DNA of 19,415 nt from an uncultured Bacteroidales bacterium (GTDB lineage Bacteria; Bacteroidota; Bacteroidia; Bacteroidales; UBA932): the NCBI GenBank assembly GCA_946530505.1, contig CAMNAD010000007.1, forward strand, positions 1-19,415. Reading direction: 5' to 3'. The position numbers and the translations under genes were made by a program. Shown piece by piece: positions 1 to 5,959 of the stretch (its first letter is position 1; each line of letters begins with the position of its first letter). The notes under the pieces were generated by a model. That model had not been told where the DNA came from. It saw nothing but the letters and a program-made list of their open reading frames with translations, and did not search any database.

Positions 1-142
1 CCAGGCCCTCAATGTCACCTTCTCCAATGTCTGGGGCATTATCCTCAAAGAATGGAAGGGATGCTCCCGCAAGACCATCACCATCCTCGTCATCGGCCTG
101 GCAGTGCTCATCGTGTCTTCCTTCCTGCCCCAGTTGCTGTAA
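1..142 (+). CDS. rhaT: C-terminal end of probable L-rhamnose/proton symporter (partial)
   Basis: Only the last 46 codons are inside the window; the reading frame enters at base 2 and stops with TAA at 140-142. The visible peptide has the sequence SNVWGIILKEWKGCSRKT followed by a hydrophobic segment (about 16 residues) and a short tail, QLL. A tryptophan/lysine-rich cytoplasmic loop (LKEWKG) before a final membrane helix is what I remember of the C-terminus of Bacteroidota RhaT, the inner-membrane rhamnose symporter. It would be a 10-TM protein if complete. The identification rests on memory of this short motif, so another DMT-like sugar transporter is possible. A perfect hairpin starts 20 nt after the stop. 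Confidence 0.6.
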   Translation, partial: QALNVTFSNVWGIILKEWKGCSRKTITILVIGLAVLIVSSFLPQLL

Positions 143-162
143 GAAGCCTGTATATAAACAAC

Positions 163-190
163 GAAAAGCGGCTCGTCAAGGCCGCTTTTC
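163..190. terminator. Bidirectional hairpin terminator
   Basis: A perfect 10-bp inverted repeat (GAAAAGCGGC / GCCGCTTTTC) with an 8-nt loop lies between two convergent genes: 20 nt after the symporter stop and 19 nt beyond the stop of the DUF1508 gene on the other strand. The stem carries A-run/T-run ends, so each strand ends its stem with TTTT. This suits an intrinsic terminator serving both genes. Confidence 0.75.
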
Positions 191-209
191 ATTTATGATC
201 AAGGGGAAA

Positions 210-539
210 TTAGATTTCCTCTACCACGGGAGCTGCGGGAGCGTTCTTTGCGACAGATGCGATGCCGAGTTTCATTGTGCGCTCGGTAGAATACATCTGG
301 CTGGCGCCGACAACCTGTCCGTTAGTAGCTTTGAGGTTGAAGAAAGGCTTGCCGTTCTTGGCGACCTTTACCTCGAACTTTTCGGGATCCTGGCTGTTCT
401 TGCGAACGGATTCGATGCCGTTGAGGCAGGATTTCTTCTCTTTGTAGCCCTCGCTGGTGAGGATGACCTGGCCGTTGCTGGCCTTGAGGTTGAACTGGAA
501 TTCTCCGTTCTTCCTGACGGTGATGACAAATTTACCCAT
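210..539 (-). CDS. DUF1508 / UPF0339 (YegP-like) small protein
   Basis: 109 residues made of two tandem copies of the short DUF1508 module. Copy one begins GKFVITVRKNGEFQFNLKA (residues 2-20) and copy two KFEVKVAKNGKPFFNLKA (about 54-71). Each continues with NGQV and a G-IxSV-KN stretch. E. coli YegP, of similar length, has the same two-repeat layout. Members are small soluble proteins of unclear function, sometimes linked to stress. I chose ATG 539 because the frame extends upstream only through a TTG at 578 that lies inside the promoter -7 element, ahead of the expected transcript start. The gene stands alone with its own promoter and terminator. Confidence 0.85.
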   Translation of the reverse strand: MGKFVITVRKNGEFQFNLKASNGQVILTSEGYKEKKSCLNGIESVRKNSQDPEKFEVKVAKNGKPFFNLKATNGQVVGASQMYSTERTMKLGIASVAKNAPAAPVVEEI

Positions 540-575
540 AGTTATAATTATAATTGGTTGTAGTTGCGATACATA

Positions 576-605
576 CAAATGTAGGCAATTTTTTTATAAT
601 TACAA
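576..605 (-). promoter_or_regulatory. Bacteroidota-type promoter for the DUF1508 gene
   Basis: On the minus strand, TTG (605-603), a 19-nt spacer and TACATTTG (583-576) match the Bacteroidota sigma-A pattern TTG-N19-TAnnTTTG exactly. Transcription would start near 570, giving a leader of about 30 nt. The TTG element lies inside the last codons of the preceding minus-strand lipoprotein gene. Confidence 0.7.
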
Positions 606-1586
606 CCGCATTTTTCTCATTTGTGACTTGCCGGCATTGTCGGCAGCAGCAGTCGCTTTGATGTCGGGAGTTCCGGTAATCTCCAGCGTCGTTTTTCCGT
701 ATTTTCCGGTAATGTGCCCATTAAGAAGCATTTCCACTGTATAGACATCGAAGGTGCCTGTGTTCTGGCCACTCAGTGTATAGTCGAAATAACCGTTCGA
801 ATCATCCTTCCCGCCCTTGGCAAGAAGCCAGTCCAGTCCAGCCTGGAAATTATAGTTCGGAGCAATCATCTTGTACCAGTCCAAAAGCCCTTCGCCTCCC
901 TTTAGGTCATCTATCTCTGCGCCTTTTGCAAAAGCGTTCCGCAGGTCCTCTTCCGTTTTGATGCTGCCCGGCTTGCATATTACGTGGTAGTAATATGCGT
1001 CACCGGCACCGGAGGTGGTGAAACGGTCGCACAATATGGAGTTGCCGTTACCGCTTACATCCACGTAACGTCCAAGGTACTCCGCCTTCCACTCCGCCTG
1101 GGGAGAAAGCTTTCCGTCGATGCTGAAGTTTATATATTCAAGTACGGTGAAACTTTTTGTGTAGCAAATCCCGGTGTATTTCCCGTCCTCGTCAACCTCC
1201 ATCACCAGAATCTTGTAAGTCCCTTCGGGAAGAATGCCGTAGATATAGGAATCTGTTCCGCGGTGGAAATAGCCTTTCTGGTCTATTTTCTCTGCTTCCA
1301 GGTAGTAGGCCAGATTGTTGAAATAGTTGGATACGAAGGAGGAAATGGATCCGAAATGGGAATTGATCCATTTGTCGTCGGTTATCGTGTATTCGTAACG
1401 GAAATCGTCGTCAGTCTCTATCTGGAAGATATCACCATACCGGGCCTGGTCGAAGCCCTTTCCCAGATAGGTGATTTTTACGGAATCATCAGGATTCTCT
1501 TCAACCTGTTTCACATTATTCTTTTCGCATGCCGGCAGTATGGCCGCTACGGCCAGCAATGCCGGAATCAATTTCCATGATTTCAT
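600..1586 (-). CDS. Hypothetical lipoprotein, Bacteroidota-type
   Basis: 328 residues. The N-terminus (MKSWKLIPALLAVAAILPAC) is a classic signal peptide with a lipobox ending at Cys20, followed by an acidic tether (EENPDDS), which suggests export to the outer membrane. The rest is rich in Tyr, Asp and Gly, with stretches such as GDAYYYHVICKP and NGYFDYTLSGQNTGTFDVYT that read as beta strands. It resembles the many uncharacterised Bacteroidales surface lipoproteins, and I recognise no specific family. The open frame continues upstream to 2699, but that part is antisense to the phosphoesterase gene. ATG 1586 is chosen because the signal peptide begins there. It is divergent from the phosphoesterase gene, with 69 bp between the starts; I see no strong -7 motif for it. 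Confidence 0.8.
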   Translation of the reverse strand: MKSWKLIPALLAVAAILPACEKNNVKQVEENPDDSVKITYLGKGFDQARYGDIFQIETDDDFRYEYTITDDKWINSHFGSISSFVSNYFNNLAYYLEAEKIDQKGYFHRGTDSYIYGILPEGTYKILVMEVDEDGKYTGICYTKSFTVLEYINFSIDGKLSPQAEWKAEYLGRYVDVSGNGNSILCDRFTTSGAGDAYYYHVICKPGSIKTEEDLRNAFAKGAEIDDLKGGEGLLDWYKMIAPNYNFQAGLDWLLAKGGKDDSNGYFDYTLSGQNTGTFDVYTVEMLLNGHITGKYGKTTLEITGTPDIKATAAADNAGKSQMRKMRL

Positions 1587-1619
1587 AGCGTTAACAAGAT
1601 GAAGAACTGGCCGGTTTCG

Positions 1620-1649
1620 TTGCATTCCGGAAATAAAAGCGTAAATTTG
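1620..1649 (+). promoter_or_regulatory. Promoter for phosphoesterase gene, near-leaderless
   Basis: TTG (1620-1622), a 19-nt spacer and TAAATTTG (1642-1649) match the Bacteroidota consensus fully. Only six bases separate the -7 element from the ATG at 1656, so the transcript should start at or within a few bases of the start codon, leaving no room for a ribosome binding site. Confidence 0.7.
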
Positions 1650-1655
1650 CGTCAG

Positions 1656-3956
1656 ATGAAAAAGGTTTTCTTGTTGTCGGCCGCCGTGCTGCTGCTTTTT
1701 TCCTGCGGCGGAAAGGAAGTCCTGCCAGAGCCGGACAAACCTGTCGTAGTGGTTCCGGACGAACCTGATGAACCCGACGGACCGGACGAACCCGGCACGC
1801 CCGATACTCCGGATACCCCCGACGAGCCGGATACTCCCGCATGGACCAGGACGGAAGTTTTCGACGAATCTGACATCGTGTTCTCGCTCGGAGCATTCAG
1901 CGATGTCCACATCGGCAACGCATACGGCTCCGATGCCAAGTTCACGAATGCTCTGAACCAGCTCAAGGCCAAGGCGGCGGAACGCGATCCGGACGGGCTC
2001 GACGCCACCATGTTTGTGGGAGACGTCGCCAACACCAACAGCACTTCGCAGGCGAAGACTTTCATCGACCTGTACGAGAAGGTCCTGCCGCACGGCGACA
2101 TCCCCCTGATATACACTCCCGGCAACCACGATATCAACGATCCGTTCCGCGATGTCATGGACGACAGCTATTTCACCACCGACCTCGACAACGACCTGCG
2201 TGTCCGGTACAACTGCCGTCATTGCGTGGTGGACAGTACCCACATACTCGGCCTTCTCCCGCGGCAGTTCTCCCCGATGACCTACGATCCTGTAGCCGTG
2301 CACTGGCTTGACACCACCCTCGCGTCTGTCACGGCCAAGGCGCCGGAAAAGTACGTGATGGTCATCACACATCCCATGATATACAACACCTGCTACGGCA
2401 GTCTGCTCGGGGAATTCTGGTACACGAAGGGCCTCTCGGCCGTGCTGGTCAAGTATCCGCAGGCAGTGGTTTTCGGAGGACATCTCCATTTCCCTCTCAA
2501 CGATCCCCGCAGCATCTGGCAGGGCGATTTCACTTCGATGGGCTGCGGCTCCTGCAGCTATATGGCTATCGAGGACGGCAAGTACGACGACATGAAGAGC
2601 GCCACTGTGATGAAGGACGCGGGCGAATTCTCCCAGGGTCTTCTCCTGCAGTTCGACCGCAGCGGCAACGCCCGCATCTGGCGCATGGACTATTATCACG
2701 GCGCAACCATCGGCGAGCCTTGGGAAATCTCATATCCCCGTGCGGACAAGGTGCATCTGCAAAAGTACAGCCATGCCGCGCTGGGCGCCCGGAATTCCGC
2801 ACCGCGTCTCTCGGAGATGGAATTCGTGGCCGGCGAGGGCAGCGATTCCCTGCGTTTCGCAGCCGGCACCGACGACGAGTTCGTCCATCATTATGTCATC
2901 ACGGTCTTGAAGGACGGGGCCGTGGCGGCTACCCGGCGCATCCTGTCCGACTGGTACCGTCATCCGCAGACCTCAGGCATGCGCGAGGTGTGGACGCGTC
3001 CCATTGGCAAGCTTGAAGGCGGTTCCTATGAAATCCGGCTGACTGCCTACGATTCCTGGGACGCCGCGAGCAATACGCTCGTCAAGCAGCTGACCATCAA
3101 AGACCAGGACGTCTTCTGGGTGACTGACGATGCCGGATCCCGTTCCGTCGACGGCGGCAGCGGAACTGTCTCCGACGGCTGGCTCAGCTACGATTCCGGA
3201 AAGGTCGAATGGACCGCCAACTCCACCGGCCTGCCCAGGGTGCAGAATCTGACTCTTCCGAACGGAACTCCCTTGAAGGTCGTGCAGGTCTCGGAAGATG
3301 ATTTCCGCGGGGAATGGAGCCTGTATTCCAAGGTCTTCCATCTTCTGGGCAACTATATTTCCACAAGTTCGGGCACTTCGCAGATTACCAAGGTCCGCTT
3401 CGGCGACCCTCTCGACGCCTCCCTCAACAACATTGGCATACGCGGTCTTGCCGGCACGGCGGAAGAGTTGGTGATGGATGCCAGGGTAAGCATCGATTAC
3501 GAAAACGGGGGCGCGGCCCTCGGCCTCTTCTTCGACGGCCGCAAGGCGCAGAAGATAGTGTCCGGCAGCCATGCGGGCGGATATGCGGCCTTCCTCCCGG
3601 AACTCACAGGCAAGGCCTGGTCCAGCGCCTACTATGAGTTCGGGCGTACGCAGATAGGCACTCCGAACTACGACTGGGTGAGGTTCGCGCTCAAGATAGA
3701 AAACGGCCGCATCACCGCGACCCTCGTGCCTTTTACGCAGAAGGTTTCGGTGAGACACGACTACGACGAAGATAATGTCATAGGCATCGAGCTGATGCAT
3801 TTCAGCAGCGAAGAGGTCTCCGATGCCGGCCTCACGCGAGGCAGCCAGACCTACACACACGTTCCCGGGCAGACGAAATCCGCCGCATATCTCGTGATCC
3901 ATCAGGCCAACTACAAGGACTCCCAGGAAGGGGGCATGTATTTCATAAAGGAGTAA
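1656..3956 (+). CDS. Lipoprotein metallophosphoesterase (calcineurin-like)
   Basis: 766 residues. A signal peptide with lipobox LLFSC (Cys17) is followed by a Pro/Asp/Glu tether of about 38 residues (24-61) built from PDEPD/PDTPDT units. The catalytic domain (about 74-330) shows the full metal-binding set of the calcineurin-like family: SDVH (D83, H85), GD (122-123), GNHD (156-159), ITHP (H239) and GGHLH (H276, H278). It should hydrolyse a phosphoester on the cell surface or in the periplasm; the substrate cannot be read. The C-terminal ~400 residues look beta-rich and contain no domain I recognise. Possibly they bind a ligand or glycan. ATG 1656 is chosen over upstream ATG 1599 because it begins the signal peptide and follows the promoter. 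It is co-directional with the next gene, 4 bp away. Confidence 0.87.
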   Translation: MKKVFLLSAAVLLLFSCGGKEVLPEPDKPVVVVPDEPDEPDGPDEPGTPDTPDTPDEPDTPAWTRTEVFDESDIVFSLGAFSDVHIGNAYGSDAKFTNALNQLKAKAAERDPDGLDATMFVGDVANTNSTSQAKTFIDLYEKVLPHGDIPLIYTPGNHDINDPFRDVMDDSYFTTDLDNDLRVRYNCRHCVVDSTHILGLLPRQFSPMTYDPVAVHWLDTTLASVTAKAPEKYVMVITHPMIYNTCYGSLLGEFWYTKGLSAVLVKYPQAVVFGGHLHFPLNDPRSIWQGDFTSMGCGSCSYMAIEDGKYDDMKSATVMKDAGEFSQGLLLQFDRSGNARIWRMDYYHGATIGEPWEISYPRADKVHLQKYSHAALGARNSAPRLSEMEFVAGEGSDSLRFAAGTDDEFVHHYVITVLKDGAVAATRRILSDWYRHPQTSGMREVWTRPIGKLEGGSYEIRLTAYDSWDAASNTLVKQLTIKDQDVFWVTDDAGSRSVDGGSGTVSDGWLSYDSGKVEWTANSTGLPRVQNLTLPNGTPLKVVQVSEDDFRGEWSLYSKVFHLLGNYISTSSGTSQITKVRFGDPLDASLNNIGIRGLAGTAEELVMDARVSIDYENGGAALGLFFDGRKAQKIVSGSHAGGYAAFLPELTGKAWSSAYYEFGRTQIGTPNYDWVRFALKIENGRITATLVPFTQKVSVRHDYDEDNVIGIELMHFSSEEVSDAGLTRGSQTYTHVPGQTKSAAYLVIHQANYKDSQEGGMYFIKE

Positions 3957-3960
3957 GCGG

Positions 3961-4902
3961 ATGAAACGTTCGAGCATTTTTGTATTGGCAACAATGATTC
4001 TGCTGGCCGTCTCGTGCGGAGGCAGAAGGAAATCAGCCGTCCAGGCAGACAGGCCCTTCCCGCAGGTAAGCATCCCTTCGGCATACACCGACGCCGACGA
4101 GCGTATCGCCTATGGCGTCGAGCATTATTGGGACGGCTTTTTCGAAGGGCCTGGCCGGACGGATTCCGCTCACGTGCTGGGAGTCCTCAAGGGAGAGGTA
4201 GAGCAGGCGCTTTCCAACTATATCGGTGTGCTGGAGGCCCTCCCTCTGGGCAAGGCGCAGCAAGGCATCTCCGCCCTGTTCGACAAGATCAGCGTTCGGC
4301 AGCAGGCGGATACCTCGGACCGAGTGTATCTCGCCATGACAGAAATGGTCGCACGCTATCTTTACGACCCGAATTCGCCGATGCGCGATGAGGATCTCTA
4401 CCTGCCTTTCGTTCAGAAGATGGCCTCCTCGCCTCTTACCCGGGAGAATATGCGTACGGCTTGTCGTTACGAGGCGCAGATGTGCGCGATGAATCCCCGC
4501 GGCAGCATTGCCCCGGACTTTGCCATCACCCTGCGGAACGGTACGCAGGTGCGCATGCATTCGGTGAAGGCGGAACGGACGCTGCTGTTCTTCAGCAATC
4601 CCGGCTGCCAGAACTGCCGCGAAATCATTGATGCGCTAAAGACGGATTCGAAAGTGCAGAGTATGGTAGGCGAAGGCCGCCTGGCTGTCATCAACGTCTA
4701 TATCGACGAAGACCTTAAGGCCTGGCGTGATTACATGCCCGTCTATCCCAAGGAATGGCTGAACGGCTACGACGCCGCCCATATCATCCGCGAAGACGTG
4801 CTCTACTGCATCCGAGCCATACCTTCGCTATACCTCCTCGATGCCGACAAACGCATCCTCCTGAAAGACCCTCCGGTCGAACGGGTGCTCCAGACTCTGT
4901 AG
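3961..4902 (+). CDS. DUF5106 and thioredoxin-like domain lipoprotein
   Basis: 313 residues. Signal peptide with lipobox LAVSC (Cys19). Residues about 38-175 match what I know of DUF5106: a helical region beginning with a DADERIAYGVEHYWDGF motif. Residues about 183-313 form a thioredoxin-like fold with the redox motif NPGCQNCR (Cys216, Cys219) and a cis-Pro-type AIPSLYLLD (Pro288). Such proteins are envelope-anchored thiol/disulphide proteins of the TlpA/ResA type and probably reduce or oxidise periplasmic partners. A GGAG sequence lies 7 nt before the ATG, and the gene starts 4 bp after the phosphoesterase, so the two are probably co-transcribed. It ends 2 bp from the stop of the convergent DUF4249 gene. 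Confidence 0.85.
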   Translation: MKRSSIFVLATMILLAVSCGGRRKSAVQADRPFPQVSIPSAYTDADERIAYGVEHYWDGFFEGPGRTDSAHVLGVLKGEVEQALSNYIGVLEALPLGKAQQGISALFDKISVRQQADTSDRVYLAMTEMVARYLYDPNSPMRDEDLYLPFVQKMASSPLTRENMRTACRYEAQMCAMNPRGSIAPDFAITLRNGTQVRMHSVKAERTLLFFSNPGCQNCREIIDALKTDSKVQSMVGEGRLAVINVYIDEDLKAWRDYMPVYPKEWLNGYDAAHIIREDVLYCIRAIPSLYLLDADKRILLKDPPVERVLQTL

Positions 4903-4904
4903 CT

Positions 4905-5954
4905 CTATTCCTGATAAATGGGGTAGTCTTCGTAGTAAACCAGTTCATCGTATTCTTTCGTTCCCATCCAGAACGATTTGCTGACGGAGTTGGACACTCC
5001 CACGAAGCCGATTCCGCCTTCTACATTGTCGGCAATCTGAACGTCTTCGAGGGCGAGGTCATCGCTGCCGTCCTGCAGCATGTTCAAGGCCTTCATATAG
5101 TAGAAATATCTCTGCGGGAGGCTCTGTATTGTCGCAATTGCGTAATTGTCAACAATTGCTGATTCCGTCCCTTCGGGTATGGCCGGAAGGGCGACGAAAG
5201 AGTTAGCATAAACCATCGGCCGCAAAGTAACCGAAGCGCCGGAGAACTGCATGTCGCTGAAAACACAGTATGTGTTGCGGGTGCCGAGCTCCAGCCCGAA
5301 GCCACTGTCTCCGCTGTCGATATATCCTCCGTTGAGTATGGGGTCATTGTCGATTCTCAGAGAACTCATCCATTTGCGTGAATCCCTTTTCAGTTCTTTG
5401 TCGTCCTTGTCGTAAAAGATGGCCGAGGCATACCCCTCAATCTTGATCCTGAAATAGTTTTCTTCCGCTTCGGTATCGCTGACTTTATAATCAAAACGCA
5501 GATACTCTGCGCTATAGTCCTCTTTCGTTGTCTGCATTACCCGCACCGTGTCTATCCCCGGAACAGTTGGAGCCGGGGGCACCACCTGCTCGTTGTATGC
5601 GCTGTACTTGCCGTCCGCATCCACTTCCAGGCGCACCACGTCGCCGGCTTTGAAAGATGCTTCGAAGTGCATCGCCTCGACTGTCGTGTTGTATTGCCAT
5701 TCCGTATGATCTTCGAATTCCGTAGTCCTGGCTTTCAACTCTCCGTTTACATAAAAGCGCAGTTCGGCCTTCTCGACAGGCTTCACATACTCAGTACTGC
5801 TGACCGCAAGTTGCACCAGATGCGAAGTCTCCCCTGCATCCAGGAAAGCATTCACTATCAGTTCGTCCGCCTTGTTCTCGGGCTTGTACTCCAGAGGATT
5901 GTCGCAAGCGGCAAACAGCGCCGCGCTCATCACAAAAACAAAAATCTTCTTCAT
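4905..5954 (-). CDS. DUF4249 outer-membrane lipoprotein
   Basis: 349 residues. Signal peptide MKKIFVFVMSAALFAAC with the lipid-anchored Cys at residue 17. It then follows the DUF4249 pattern: CDNPLEYKPE, a strand with LIVNAFLDAGETSHLVQLAVS, an early VEKAELRFYVNGE domain, PPAPTVPGIDTV, and a later YFRIKIEGY strand set. In Bacteroidota this family is nearly always encoded next to a TonB-dependent receptor and is thought to be its surface partner. Here it starts 5 bp after the receptor's stop, so the two form one transcription unit. The ligand is not known. No Shine-Dalgarno sequence is visible. The gene ends almost stop-to-stop with its convergent neighbour. Confidence 0.88.
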   Translation of the reverse strand: MKKIFVFVMSAALFAACDNPLEYKPENKADELIVNAFLDAGETSHLVQLAVSSTEYVKPVEKAELRFYVNGELKARTTEFEDHTEWQYNTTVEAMHFEASFKAGDVVRLEVDADGKYSAYNEQVVPPAPTVPGIDTVRVMQTTKEDYSAEYLRFDYKVSDTEAEENYFRIKIEGYASAIFYDKDDKELKRDSRKWMSSLRIDNDPILNGGYIDSGDSGFGLELGTRNTYCVFSDMQFSGASVTLRPMVYANSFVALPAIPEGTESAIVDNYAIATIQSLPQRYFYYMKALNMLQDGSDDLALEDVQIADNVEGGIGFVGVSNSVSKSFWMGTKEYDELVYYEDYPIYQE

Positions 5955-5959
5955 GGCCG

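Noticed and set aside
1587..2699. Upstream extension of the minus-strand lipoprotein frame to a 699-residue protein
   Set aside because: The extra 371 codons are antisense to a phosphoesterase with all its catalytic motifs, and a clear lipoprotein signal peptide begins at 1586.
2973..4088. Minus-strand open frame of 371 codons
   Set aside because: It spans the ends of two real plus-strand genes and their junction and shows no domain or signal peptide.
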